A stretch of 52,500 bases of DNA from Prorocentrum cordatum (GCA_963575745.1 CAUYUJ010005647.1:253932-306431), one strand, 5' to 3'; shown: positions 1-9,753, counted from the first letter of the stretch. Notes: generated by a model from the letters alone, not told the origin. Made by a program: numbers and translations.

Positions 1-88
1 GAGGAGGAGGAGGAGGAGGAGGAGGAGGCAGAAGGGGAGGAGGAGGAGGAGGAGGAGGAGGAGGAGGAGGAGGAGGAGGAGGAGGAGA
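1..88. repeat. (GAG)n microsatellite
   Basis: Almost uninterrupted GAG/GGA triplets, broken by one GCAGAAGGG interruption near 28-38. The tract continues off the left edge of the window. It is one of many purine- or pyrimidine-strand triplet tracts here. Confidence 0.95.
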
Positions 89-1103
89 AGGGAGAAGAGG
101 AGGATTGGGAGAGTCATGAAACATGGAAGGAGGAGACTACTTGGTGGCCCCCAGGAGGGCCTCTCGGGGATTAGCTTCGCCTTGTTGGGCTGCGTGTGAC
201 CCTCGTCGCCACGGCTGGATTTGCCTCCAAATCGTGGTCAGAACGCGCTCCAGTGGCTGGGAGACGTCACTTTGGCCTGGGGCAGTGGGGTAATTACTGA
301 GCTGGGCCGAGGAGCAACTGGTAGGGGCCAGGGGCAGTTCCTGTGAGGAGAGTGAGAGCCCTTTCGGTGGAAGCGCTATCTTCTTGTTGCAAGGACGGAT
401 ATGACATTCGTGTGAGACGTGGTGGCTGTAGGATACTTGGCCTGCAAGGTTCGCCAGCCGTTGGGTTGGTGTGGCTTTATCGCGCTGTGCTTGGTTCGTC
501 CATGCTGCTTGCAGTGTACGGTGTGCGCGTTGTCTTCCAGGTCTCCCAATCGTTCCAAGCGTCTCCATCCATTTCCGACCCAACGTACCCAGTCACTTGG
601 CACTGTGCGGTCAGCGTTTGCACGCCAGAAGGGCGCTACTTGAATCCATACGCGCAGTGGAGCATGTGCACTCTCACCCTGCGCACGCGAGAAAAAGAGA
701 GAAAGAGAGAGAGAGAGAGCAAGCAAGCAAGCAGAAACTACAAACACGCTGCGGATGGCTATCACATGGTGCTGTTGAGGAGTGACTGGGCAGCCATTGC
801 CTATGGCCTGTACGGCGACGAGCACCGCGATCTCCTGGAACGCGGTGGACGCCTGCCTTAGACGTAGGTCGCTGCAGGTGACACGCGCATAGTGCTGCGT
901 TGGGGCCTGCGGTTGGAGCAGACACAGGTCGTGGGCAGTCCTGCGTCCTAGCTGCTCCTAGCTCCACTTAGAGACATTTCCTACATGCTGATCACAGCAG
1001 GTGGCCACCTGATCAGGCTGTGCAACAGCGATGACACGGCCATGGCATGCGGCTGGAATGCAGCTGGGCAGTGCGGTCCACCCTCCCTCCGAGACCCGAT
1101 GGA
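89..1103. other. No recognisable gene; one GA-rich tract
   Basis: Several overlapping open frames of 60-170 codons lie on both strands, but none shows a domain, and the two strands are open over the same bases, as expected of GC-rich non-coding DNA. The only clear feature is an AGAGAG / AAGC short repeat at about 691-733. No RNA gene was seen. Confidence 0.6.
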
Positions 1104-1276
1104 GTGGAAGCCCATGCCAAGAAACGCCCTGCTCGCCTCCAGGGTGCCCTGGGTTTCTTGCGTGTCGATGACTTTGCTATGGACAGCGTGACGTTCCCGC
1201 ACCGCAAATCGATGGACGACCTGGGGTCTCAGGGTTGGGTTTCTTGTGGGAGGTTTCTTGTGGTCGAGCTCCTGCT
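1104..1276 (+). repeat. Dispersed 170-bp repeat, copy a
   Basis: This segment recurs at 22144-22299 and 31333-31504 with about the same length and order of words. It opens GTGGAAGCCCATGCCAAG and ends with two GGTTTCTTGTGG words followed by a CTCCT-like end. Near its left end it carries an inverted pair, CCAAGAAAC ... GTTTCTTGG, around a GC-rich loop with CAGGGTGCCCTGG, so its first 45 bases can fold as a hairpin. No coding potential is seen. It is probably a small non-autonomous mobile element; SINE-like or MITE-like cannot be decided. Confidence 0.75.
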
Positions 1277-1437
1277 GGCTGCTGCTGCGGCCCTCCCACA
1301 TCTCAGACACACGGCGTACCCCCCGCCGCCAGAGCGCAGCTGACGGCGTCTCGGCGGGCGCCCCCCCCGACGGGGCTCCGGCACGGCCCCTCGCGGCCCC
1401 AGGGGCTGAGGGATGCCAGGGCACCTCCCTTCACCGA

Positions 1438-1575
1438 GCGCGTTCCACGATTCGCAAAGTGCCTACCCGCAAACGTCCGAGAAACACATGGTCGCAGCTC
1501 TGTAATGGACCGTAAAACCTCCGCGGCGGATCCAGGCCACTTGCGAGCAGCTAATTTGCGAGTAGTGGAACGCGC
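1438..1575. mobile_element. MITE-like element, 138 bp, copy 1
   Basis: The left end reads GCGCGTTCCACGATTCGCAA and the right end reads as its inverse, TTGCGAGTAGTGGAACGCGC, giving imperfect terminal inverted repeats of about 20 bp. The inside contains CCGCGGCGGATCCAG. A second copy with the same ends and the same inner words lies at 20983-21126. It has no ORF, so it is non-autonomous; the mobilising transposase is not in the window. Confidence 0.75.
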
Positions 1576-1660
1576 CTGTCCATCCCTGGGCAGCCCGAGG
1601 GTAGGGCACCTGCAAGCACGCTTCCCTAGGCAGCCCGAAGGTAACTGTCAGGACGCCATC

Positions 1661-1738
1661 TGTAGGGGAACGAGCAATGACATAAACATAACAACTCGGA
1701 GGTCCGCCCGGATTTCTCGAATCCGCGCTTGACCCCCG
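1661..1738 (+). repeat. Foldback element, single arm (copy 1)
   Basis: The arm contains GACATAAACATAACAACTCG, then GGTCCGC..GGATTTCTCG, then GCGCTTGACCCCC. The same arm is seen as a long inverted repeat at 19244-19419, 21358-21556, 36731-36925 and 37090-37275. The matching second arm is not clear here. A weak match may start in the CTCCAGCTGTCGAAGATT stretch after 1768, so this copy is decayed or truncated. Confidence 0.6.
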
Positions 1739-1842
1739 CATCAGTCTTGCTTGCCCGCGCGCACGCGCCTCCAGCTGTCGAAGATTGGCGCGGAGCACCC
1801 CTTCGCAAAGCGCCTCTGGAGTGAAAGCTGCCAGGGGGCACT

Positions 1843-1882
1843 CCTCCTCCTCCGCCTCCTCCTCCTCCTCCTCCTCCTCCTC
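1843..1882. repeat. (CCT)n tract at the 5' border of LINE element 1
   Basis: CCT triplets run directly into the spliced-leader relict at 1881. A second CCT tract at about 7198-7218 follows the end of the LINE ORF2. This is what would be seen if the element had inserted into a CCT microsatellite. Confidence 0.85.
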
Positions 1883-1902
1883 CGTAGCCATTCTGGCTCA
1901 AG
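1881..1902 (+). promoter_or_regulatory. Relict dinoflagellate spliced leader (one mismatch)
   Basis: The 22 bases begin TCCGTAGCCATT and end TGGCTCAAG. They match the known dinoflagellate SL at every position except one T-to-C change at base 13. The SL is normally added to mRNA by trans-splicing and is not encoded next to genes, so its presence in genomic DNA marks reverse transcription of a trans-spliced RNA. It is not an SL RNA gene, because no GT splice donor follows it (ATGCAGG follows). It lies 164 bases upstream of the LINE ORF1 start, so it most likely marks the exact 5' end of the inserted element. Confidence 0.85.
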
Positions 1903-2066
1903 ATGCAGGTTTCCCCTGGGAACCAAGCGGATACCGCTAGACCGCGGCTGGCAAGACTTCTTGAAGTCTGGCATCGTCCCCTGTCCACCTTCCTCGCGCT
2001 CGGGTCGGTGGGTAAACGGAGGCCTTTCCCGTACTTGTCGGCCCGATCGCATCCAGCTGCAGAGCC

Positions 2067-3548
2067 ATGCCTGGTGCAGGGAGCCCCGAGAAGCATCGCC
2101 TGGACTCGGAGGGCTCCCCCAGCTGCAGCGGCCGCTCGACTTCAAGGACACGCTCTTCCAAGTCCCACTCGAGGGCGTCCGAGCGCCGCAAGGCGCCCCC
2201 AGCGGACCGTGGACGGCTGGTGCGCCCTGGTGCTGCTGCGCCTCCTGCTGGCCACGCTGGTCCTCCTTGCCGTCGGGGAAAGGGCGACAGGAAGACCTCC
2301 AACGAGGAGAGATGGCGCCAGCGGGCAGCTGATGCGGCCCTCGAGATGCAGAGAGACGGTATTGACCTCGACATGCTGGCCACGTTCCCCTCGCAGGGCG
2401 CTGGTGATGCTGGAGTCGGGGAAGCTGCCGCCAGGGACGCTGGCGCTGGAGCCAGGGACGCTACCTGCCCTGACGCTGGCGTTGGCGGTGACCCGTGGAG
2501 GACCTACGTGGGCAACGGCGGGGCCCCCTCGGGCCACGCGGCGGCACTGGGACCCAGCCGTGGCCACCCTCCCGCCCATGCTGCTCCTCAGCGTGACCTG
2601 CGGCATGGGGCAGCTCCTGCGGCCTCTCCTGCGGCGACGGCGTCTGGCGATGCTGGCGGCGTTGCGGATGTTGTCACGCCCAACTCCGCCCAGGCCGCCC
2701 TCCTCCAGCAAGCGCAGGCCGCCATCACCTCCGCTGTCACGTCCGCGGTCGTCGCCAGCGTCGACGCCACCCTCACGGCGGGCCTGGCGCAGATACAGGG
2801 AGTCATGGAATCGCGTGTCGGCGTCGTCGAAGGGCGCCTTCATGGGGTTGAGCAGAAGCAGATCGACATCGAGAGGCAGCTGCGGGCGGACATCGCGCAG
2901 CTCCGCGAGCAGATGGGCGTCCTGGCGAGAGTGGAGCCCTGTGCTGCCCCTGCTGGCCCTGACTGGGATCGTCCTCCAGACCTATCTGCGGTGGTTGCAC
3001 GGTGCAAGGAGGAGCTCCCCGCGGCGACCTTCAAGCAGGTCATCGACCCCCTCCTCGCGGACGCTGGCATGGGTCCTGACTCGTTCGTGGTGGAGGCGGA
3101 GCCCCTCGGCAAGCGCTGCGTCTTCCGCTTCAAGGGGCCCCCCGAGCTCGGGGCCAGACGTGCTGCTAAGGTGCTGGGGTGTATGCGCCTTGGCCGTGGT
3201 GAGTGGCGCAAGCCGCGCGCCACGACGCCTGCTGGCCACGATGTGGACGTCTTCGTGGCGCCCGACCAGAACCGCAAGCAGGTCATGCACGAGCTCACGC
3301 TCAAGAAGCTCGCCATCGCGCTGGGGTGTGTCATCGGCGACGGGCACCGCATCTTCATCGATAAACAGAAGTCCTCCCTCTCGTCCCAGTGGAAGGCCTT
3401 CCTCCGCCTCACCATCGACGGCCCCAACTCCACCCCAGCGGTGGCCTGGTCCCCGTCTGCGCCCACGGCGCTCGGGCTGCGACGTGAGGACCTGGCACCG
3501 ACGGTCGAGGCGGCTTTGGCTCTTGGTGATGATGATTGGTGTTTTTAG
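2067..3548 (+). CDS. LINE ORF1 protein (element 1)
   Basis: 493 residues, intact. The N-terminal ~220 residues are Ala/Gly/Pro-rich and low in complexity. Residues ~226-290 are a heptad-like coiled coil (VEQKQIDIERQLRADIAQLR), as in trimerising LINE ORF1 proteins. Residues ~303-440 look like a compact RNA-binding fold, with short beta-like strings such as VFRFKG and VDVFVAP and a helix containing MHELTLKKLAIALG; a similar helix is seen in ORF1 of element 4. The likely role is binding the element RNA as a ribonucleoprotein. The start is the first ATG of this frame after the SL leader. An overlapping long frame from 1903 is a shadow until 3548. Family assignment rests on position and architecture, not on a database match. 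Confidence 0.6.
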   Translation: MPGAGSPEKHRLDSEGSPSCSGRSTSRTRSSKSHSRASERRKAPPADRGRLVRPGAAAPPAGHAGPPCRRGKGDRKTSNEERWRQRAADAALEMQRDGIDLDMLATFPSQGAGDAGVGEAAARDAGAGARDATCPDAGVGGDPWRTYVGNGGAPSGHAAALGPSRGHPPAHAAPQRDLRHGAAPAASPAATASGDAGGVADVVTPNSAQAALLQQAQAAITSAVTSAVVASVDATLTAGLAQIQGVMESRVGVVEGRLHGVEQKQIDIERQLRADIAQLREQMGVLARVEPCAAPAGPDWDRPPDLSAVVARCKEELPAATFKQVIDPLLADAGMGPDSFVVEAEPLGKRCVFRFKGPPELGARRAAKVLGCMRLGRGEWRKPRATTPAGHDVDVFVAPDQNRKQVMHELTLKKLAIALGCVIGDGHRIFIDKQKSSLSSQWKAFLRLTIDGPNSTPAVAWSPSAPTALGLRREDLAPTVEAALALGDDDWCF

Positions 3549-3576
3549 CACGTTCGTCAAGCTCTTTGCCGCCCCG

Positions 3577-4484
3577 ATGAGCAAGGGGCTCACCTTCGCC
3601 ACCTGGAATGCAAGAGCACTCTGTCACCACGAGGCGAACGTGGCGGCACGCAAGAGCAACTACCTAGGGAATGCACTCCGAGCAGGGGCTACCGTTGGCA
3701 TGCAGGAGGTCCACGGGTCACGACCTCTCCCGCGAACAGGTTCGGCGTGTCGCTGGCGAGATCCAGGCCGATCTACGTGACATGGAAGTGGACCCGAGGA
3801 GGCGATATGTTGTGATCGTGGGCGACTTCAATTACGGCGAGCATGCTGAGGTGGAGGACCCTCTGGTCCCTGGAGGCGGGCGCAGGGCCGCCTCGCACCC
3901 CCGCGGCCGCGCATGGCCTCACTCACTCAGTGCTGCGACGGAGATGGTCCCTCACAAGCCGACGCACTGGCACCCAGGCAGACAGATCGCCACCTCGATC
4001 GACAAGATATGGGTTGGTTCTCCACGTTGGTTACTCACGCAGACCTTTCAGCATGGGCAGGTACATGGGGAGCCCCACGAGATACACCTCGACGGGCTTC
4101 CGGACCACGCGATGTTCTCGGTAGCATGGACTCCTCGCCCACCGAGAAAGAGACCTACCACGGGCGTCATCAACCCTGTCCCGTCCTTCGTCTCGGAGAA
4201 TCCGCTGTTCGGCGAGATGATCGGGATGTACGAGAACGCGGTCCCCCTGGATGGTCTCTCTCCTCCCGATCGGGCGCACTACCACACGAAGATCCTGCAG
4301 ACGGCAGCGGCCGCCACCCGTGATGCCATTCTTCGTGGTGAGCCTGGTCTGCGGTCGCCGATGGCGCTGATCTGGAGACAACTTGGTCGAGCGATATCGC
4401 GTCAGGACACTAGGATGGCGGAGACCCTCCTGCGACAGCATGCATGGACAAGCCAGATGATCGAGCTTCGCCATCACCCAGGTC
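3577..4484 (+). pseudogene. LINE ORF2, EEP endonuclease part (element 1), broken
   Basis: The start ATG at 3577 opens MSKGLTFATWNARAL, the usual first strand of endonuclease/exonuclease/phosphatase domains, followed by VGMQEVHGS with the metal-binding Glu. Near 3717 the frame changes and the next conserved text is YVVIVGDFNYG (GDxN motif, ~3819) and LPDHAMFSV (the S/PDH motif, ~4100). The middle of the domain appears deleted, since too few residues lie between the Glu motif and GDFN, so nuclease activity is unlikely. The domain would nick target DNA to prime reverse transcription. It is followed in frame 2 by a helical linker up to about 4480, where the frame changes again to that of the RT. 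Confidence 0.7.
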
Positions 4485-6274
4485 ATGGCAGAGACCAGGC
4501 GGCGCTCCTCGACCCTCAGGGATTCTTTCGTCGTTACCGCCTGGCGCAACACCGTGAGATGCAAGAACGACTCCGCCAGCATCAACATGACATTAGACGG
4601 GGAACGGCTCGAGTTCAACAAGGCAGCGATGGTCAGGCAGCAGGGGGCCCTACGTCGACGCGCGGCCATGTGGGCGCCGTCGTCGGCCCGACGTTTCCTG
4701 GGGGGCATCGAGCTGGACGATGGCACGGTTGCGCGATCGGAGCAGGACATCCAGAGGGCGCTCGCGCATTACTGGCGAGGCGTCTTCGGCGACGACGTGG
4801 TCAAACGGAAGCAGCCTGCGGAGGAGATGATGCGCAACCTAGCCACCAACTCGAACGGCGCCCCCATGACCTTCCAGGACGGCATCATGGTACCCCTCCC
4901 CCGAGATGCTCCTCGTGCTGTTCAACGTCGACGGGAACTCCAGGATGGATATCTCCGCCGCCATGGCATCCAGGGAGCTGACTGGGCCTCGATCGAGCCC
5001 CCCTCGGCACACACCGTGGCATTGGCTCTCAGCAAGGCCCGCAAGTCGGCTCCTGGCCCTGACGGCCTCGGCGCTAAGGCTTGGCTCGCCACGCCGTTGG
5101 GGGTCGAGACGCTGGCGGAAGCAATGGCGTGGCAGCTTGAGGGCCTCCCCATGCGCCAGGAGTGGAACTACACCGTCGCCGTCTTCCCCGCCAAGGGGAC
5201 GCGTGCTGATGACCCTCAAGAAGTCCTCAGGCGCGCCGGCGAGACTCGGCCGCTGGCGCTGGAGAACACCTCCAAGAAGGCCGTCATGTGGGCCCTCAAC
5301 TCATGCATGAAGAGAATGGCGGAGCGGCACTGCGTGGACACGCAGCGCGACTTCATATGCGGGCGCAATTTTTGCGACAAAATAGTCGAGCTAGACTCGC
5401 ACTCCCGAGTGCTGTCCATGGCTGCGGGACGCGCCGACTCCCCCTTCCTCATATCCTTCGACTGGGGCCAGGTCATCCCGAGCATCGCGCAGGACTGGCT
5501 CTTCGGCTCGCTGCGCGCCACGGGCGCTCCCCAGGGACTCCAGGACGCGCTGAAGGTCAACTACGACGGAGTCGTCTCCCTAGCGGCCTCCCGCACGAGG
5601 GCGGCGCTCCACTCGGTGCGCTCGGGCATCCTCCAGGGCGACCCCGCCAGCGGCACGCTGTCCGTCCTCGCCGTCCACCCGTTCGGCCAGGACCTGAAGT
5701 CCACCTGGACTCCAAGCGTCGGGGCATCTCGAGGTGGTGCGCTGACGACCTTGGCGCGGCGGTGATGGCCCAGCGTGGGCTGTTCACGCTGGCCCAAGTC
5801 TTCCGCGGCGCGAAGCTCCTGGCAGGCCTGGTGATCAAGCCTGCGAGGTGTCGTGCCATCCCGCTGGGAGACCCGCAATGCGCTGGCGCGCTGGAGCGGG
5901 CGCGGGACTCCCTGGTGGCTGCGGACAAGGACTGGGTGGCATTCCCCATCGTGGACCATCTCGAATATCTCGGCGTGCTGCTGGACCCTGGTGTGACGCA
6001 GGAGGCTCAATGGCGTGCTCCGATGAGGAAAGATTCCGAACGCGTCGGAGAGATCTCCAGGAGCCGCGCGGACGTGCACGCGGCCATCCACCTGTACCAA
6101 GAGCGCTGCGTGCCCGTCCTCTCGTACAAGGCGCAGATGATGGAGGCCCCCGCCACTTTGAAGCTCGAGCGTGGGAGGCTGGCGCACCTGCTGCGCCTTC
6201 CTGGCAGCCTCCTCCCAGCACCGTCGGCGGCCCGCAGATCCCGTCCGCCACGACCCTCTGCGAGGCAGCCCTAG
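4485..6274 (+). pseudogene. LINE ORF2, reverse transcriptase part (element 1), frameshifted
   Basis: RT motifs in order: SAPGPDGLGAKAW, RPLALENTSKKAVMW, QRDFICGRNFCDKIVEL, FLISFDWGQVIPSI (motif A, catalytic Asp), SGILQGDPASG (motif B). The frame ends at 5765; the next block continues in another frame as RWCADDLGAAV, the motif C box with CADD where LINEs usually have (Y/F)ADD. It is followed by LAGLVIKPARCRAIPLGD and a thumb-like segment to ~6240. The split between motifs B and C (near 5690) breaks the enzyme in this copy. Both catalytic Asp residues of the CADD box are present. Confidence 0.75.
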
Positions 6275-7164
6275 TGCGGGCGGCGGTGGTCACGCTGGGC
6301 TCCTGGCGCACGGCTTCGCGGCAGCTCCGTGGAGCCGCGCTGCGGCACCTGCCACTGGTGCGCACGGTCCGCGGATGCCCGTGGCCCCGCCGGTGGCGAT
6401 CTGAGGCCATTGCGACGACGCTGGAGAGAGCGGCGTCGAGCAGCGGGACGGGCCCACGCCCGTCGGCCGCGCGCGCCCTCCGCGAGGCTGCCTCCAGCGA
6501 GGCCCGCCGCAGGCGCACCAGCACAGCTGCAGAGGACAAGCGGCATGCTCCCCTGCGGCGTGTGCGGCCACAGTGTCTCCTCTACTCCTCCCTCCTCCGT
6601 TCGCACCTTCGCTCCGACCCTCGGCTCCCGCGCCTCCATCTCCGTCTGCAAGAGCGCTTCCGACGCTGGTTTGGGGTCCACGCTGCCGACGCTGGTGCGA
6701 TCGACTGGTCTGCCGTCGCTGCGGTGATGCATCGCATTCCGCCGTCCCGGCGCAGTGCTTGCATCAAGACGTGGGGAGGGGGCTGGATCACCGAGTCCAG
6801 GATGCGCAGCTCGTATAGGCGTTGCGTCTGGGGATGTCCTGGGGTTCGCGACTCGCTGAAGCATTACTTTTGTTGGTGCGACCCGATGTATCGGCTTGCC
6901 CGTAGGCAATTAAGAGCTGACCTCCCCGCGCCCCCGTTTTTGGACCCCCTCCTGGCTCTGGGCCTGATCCATCCCACCCCCGAGACGTTCAAATTCACCG
7001 CGTTTTATGTTCAGCTCTATCGGCTGGCTCACCAAGAGAGCAAAGCCCGCGCCATCCCGTTTAGTGACAATGATGCTCGTTCGCTCGCTCGTGCGGCACT
7101 TCAAGCTGTCGAAATGCCCCTCGGTGATCAGCGCCGAAGGTGGCCCCGCCCCCAGAGGCGGTAG
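6241..7164 (+). pseudogene. LINE ORF2, C-terminal region with Cys/His motif (element 1)
   Basis: A third frame carries the C-terminus, ending at a stop at 7164. The protein-like part runs from about 6241 (PSATTLCEAALVRAAVV) and includes RRCVWGCPGVRDSLKHYFCW, a Cys-x3-Cys...His...Cys arrangement like the zinc-knuckle segment after the RT of many LINEs. The final ~90 residues (PETFKFTAFYVQLYRLAHQ) are helical. No RNase H motifs are seen. The start cannot be an ATG of this frame; it is a continuation of the same ORF2 after a frameshift. Confidence 0.55.
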
Positions 7165-7197
7165 GTGGGGGAGGCACGCGGCCCCCCAGACGCTCCA

Positions 7198-7714
7198 ACC
7201 TCCTCCTCCTCCTCCTCCACGTGCGCACGGCACCGCATTCCGAGGGAACCCCAGCGGGGCAGCTAAGCGAGGTCCCAGAACCCAGAACCCCGACGTAGTG
7301 TTTTTTTTGGGCTTCACAATGTCGACCCCCAGCGGTCTGAACCCCTTTCCCCAGGACCAGTGTTTCATCCCGAGTCCTTCATTGACGGCTCCGAGGCCTT
7401 GGAAGGGCCCCAGAGGCCGAAAATAGCGAAAAAAACTCATTTGTATTTTTTGCACAGCACGAGGGGGTCTGGGAACAGCTGGCCGGGTGTATCCAGCGAG
7501 CCGCACGCCGATTGGCGAAACCGACTGGGGATTGCCGTTGCCACACCCGAGTGCTAATGTCGAGTGGGCGGCTGGTGGGCGGGGCTGCCAGGCCGGGGGA
7601 TCCTGCAGCGTCGGGCGGGACTCGTCTGGGAGCGCTCGCGCCCGAGCGGAACGTGTCGGCCGAACAAGCAGCCTTCGTCGCGACCCCCTCTGGGGCCAAA
7701 GGTCTCTGTCGCTG

Positions 7715-7810
<96 letters not shown>

Positions 7811-7893
7811 TCTCCGTCTCTCTGTCTCTCTCTCCCTCCCCCTCTCGCTTTCTCTCTTTCTATCTACATGCATGTATGTGTATATATATATAT
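7198..7893. other. Gap between LINE 1 and the tyrosine-recombinase element
   Basis: This holds a CCT tract (7198-7218), about 490 bases of unremarkable sequence with short homopolymers, a CT-dinucleotide tract (about 7712-7860), and then a TATG/TA stretch (about 7866-7893) that forms the left flank of the next element. Frames across the CT tract are Ser/Leu repeats and not genes. Confidence 0.8.
7712..7862. repeat. (CT)n microsatellite
   Basis: About 150 bases of TCTCTC with occasional TTT and CCG interruptions, just left of the tyrosine-recombinase element. Confidence 0.95.
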
Positions 7894-7995
7894 ATGTGAG
7901 TTTGTACGCGTTTTCCTCAGAACAGGAGGCCTTCGGACAACACGTCTCAGAGCTCCGTCCTAGACTGTGCATCCGTAGTAGCTCCTTTTTTCTCA
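7894..7995 (+). repeat. Split direct repeat A1 (left end)
   Basis: 102 bases from ATGTGAGTTTGTACGCG to GCTCCTTTTTTCTCA, repeated at 14756-14857 with one mismatch seen (GTAGTAGC versus GTAGTCGC). It marks the left end of the element. The first one or two bases are ambiguous because the flanking TA repeat matches them. Confidence 0.9.
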
Positions 7996-8079
7996 GGAAG
8001 GCCCGTCGGACCGACGCTGCTGGTAGCCACGCATATCCCACAGGATCTGCACTTCCTTTACTCTGTTCTGCGTGATCTG

Positions 8080-8430
8080 GTGGCTCTCAACACGCCGGCC
8101 AGCGAGCCGGTCTGCCACTGTCATTTTGAGGGGAACCAGTGCGAGCCGCTGTCCGACGGAGGCTGTGGCCACATCGAGCGTATCTTGACACGTCAGCTGG
8201 AGTCAGTGCAGTCCCAACTGACCTCGCCGGCGACGGTGAGCTTTTGCATCAGCCTCACCTTCAGCATCGGATTCACTGGGTTCGTCATTGGATTACTTGT
8301 GGGTCGGTGTTCACATCGTCGAGCAGCGCCCGTGATACAGTCTACGCCTACCTTCGAGCAGTCCCAAGTGGCTCGTGCCAGAAGCGGTCCAGCTACTCCT
8401 TCCTCACTTCGTCTCGGAGATAAACAATGA
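8080..8430 (+). CDS. Small single-pass membrane protein (element 2)
   Basis: 116 residues. Residues ~50-74 form one hydrophobic segment (VSFCISLTFSIGFTGFVIGL) followed by the basic CSHRR, consistent with a membrane anchor. The N-terminal half is Cys-rich (PVCHCHFEGNQCEPLSDGGC). Its stop overlaps the start of the Gag-like ORF (ATGA at 8427-8430), suggesting coupled expression from one RNA. It lies just inside repeat A1, where the first ORF of such elements starts. No known family is recognised; an env-like or Gag-anchoring role is only a guess. Confidence 0.45.
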   Translation: MALNTPASEPVCHCHFEGNQCEPLSDGGCGHIERILTRQLESVQSQLTSPATVSFCISLTFSIGFTGFVIGLLVGRCSHRRAAPVIQSTPTFEQSQVARARSGPATPSSLRLGDKQ

Positions 8431-9577
8431 GTGCCTTAGATATCAAAGAAAGGCATATCTTGGTTCGGTACGATGATGATCAAAATTTTACTTGGCACCA
8501 CCGAGTATTGCTCGTTCGGATCTCGTCAGGCAGGTGGGTTGTGCTCACACCGACAGGCGACTTGCAGATCTTGGACACCGCGACGGTCAGGTTCGAGCCC
8601 TTGGCTCGAGGGAGGCCCGTCCCCGACAGGTGTCGCAACGACTGTTTCCTGTTCGACCCGATCCCCGTCAGGGAGCTCAGCGAGGCCATCGCACGGGCGA
8701 AGGTACTGGCCGACATCGCGGGGGAGGACATCGAGGTGGACGACGCCGAGGCGTGGGTGGTCTCCGACACCGCGCACCCCCGGTTCGGCGAGCAGGTGGA
8801 GCCCGGCATCCTGGATGACGCTGGGCGCGCGCTGCTTCGGGAGACCAAGGGGGTGGTGCAGCTCGACGCGAATGACACGGCGTCGCAGGTGCACGTGGAG
8901 CGAGTCAACCAGAACGACCTGGCGGACTGGAAGAGCAGGGTCGGCGGGGGGGCGATCTCCGGCTTCTCGGCACCTACCGCACGGCGGGCGGCAAGCGCTT
9001 CTTTCAGGCCAAGGACGCCGTGGGTAAGCTCGAGGAGACCAAGTTCGACGACTTTCCCTTCGCTGACCCCCGCGCGGTCAAGGAGTACCTGGACGGGATC
9101 CTCGAGACCACCAACGGCTCTTTCGATAGCTATCATCAGAACTGGTGTGTGGCAGCAGGGGTCTCGCCCAACAGTGGGATCGCGCATGACCATCGCATCA
9201 TCCTGGAGGCGCTGCGCTTGGGCCTCACGTATGACCAGTACAACTTGGCAAACTTGGCCATGGGCGAGCAGCTCGTCAGGCGGCTCATCCAGCATGAGCT
9301 CGCAGTGGAGAAGGACGCAAGGCATCCGGACTACAGCGGGCTCGGGTACATGTTGGCGGGCTCGACCGAGGACAAAGGCCGGGTTGCCGTGCCCAAGTTC
9401 ACCAAGTGGATCGCCGAGAAGCAGCACCAGCGGGCCTTCACCCTCAAACAGTCCCGTCTGCTTCGTGAAGAGCGGGCGGCTGAGGAGAAGCGACGCGGCG
9501 GCCCCAAGGGGCCCAAGGGCGCGTCGAAGGGGAACAAGGGCGGCGCCGCCGACGGCGGTGGGGGGGGGCAGGGCTAG
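8427..9577 (+). CDS. Gag-like protein (element 2), one frameshift
   Basis: Two frames make one protein of about 383 residues. The first (from the ATG at 8427) reads MSALDIKERHILVRYDDDQN and runs to a run of seven G at 8946-8952. After it, protein-like sequence continues in the next frame (GTYRTAGGKRFFQAKDAVGK) to the stop at 9577. The homopolymer makes a one-base indel or sequencing error likely. The middle is helical and charged; the end is basic and Gly/Lys-rich (KRRGGPKGPKGASKGNKGG), as expected of a nucleic-acid-binding tail. No zinc knuckle is present. The Gag assignment rests on its place before the RT and on the basic tail. Confidence 0.5.
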
Positions 9578-9696
9578 CGCCCCGCTCTGCCCGCGCGGGG
9601 CCGAGTACCTGGTCGGCCTCGCAGGCGCATACTTCTCACAGGTAGGAGCCTCCAGTCTGTTGCTTCGGGCTCCGAGTTTTGTTCGCCGTGGTCGAG

Positions 9697-9753
9697 ATGA
9701 TCATGGTCGGCGGCGGCATGGTGATCCTCTCCCTCTGCCTGTTCGCTTGGTGA
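9697..9753 (+). other. Possible short hydrophobic peptide between gag and RT
   Basis: An open stretch in a third frame upstream of and including the ATG at 9697 reads VLFAVVEMIMVGGGMVILSL and ends CLFAW then stop, a second membrane-like segment just before the RT frame. It could be the end of a small protein whose start is in another frame, or chance. No other support. Confidence 0.2.

Larger units (their letters stand above)
1881..7197 (+). mobile_element. LINE-type retrotransposon, element 1
   Basis: Order: SL relict (1881-1902), 5' leader, ORF1 (2067-3548), ORF2 with EEP endonuclease, reverse transcriptase and a C-terminal Cys/His segment (3577-7164), short 3' part, then a CCT tract. ORF2 runs through all three frames and has lost part of the endonuclease, so this copy is inactive. 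The 3' border is inferred from the CCT tract at about 7198; I saw no poly(A) tail. No RNase H domain was recognised, unlike element 3. Confidence 0.8.

Noticed and set aside
1903-3780. 625-codon ORF starting at the ATG right after the SL
   Set aside because: Most of it is a shadow of ORF1 in another frame; only its last part (from 3577) is genuine endonuclease text.
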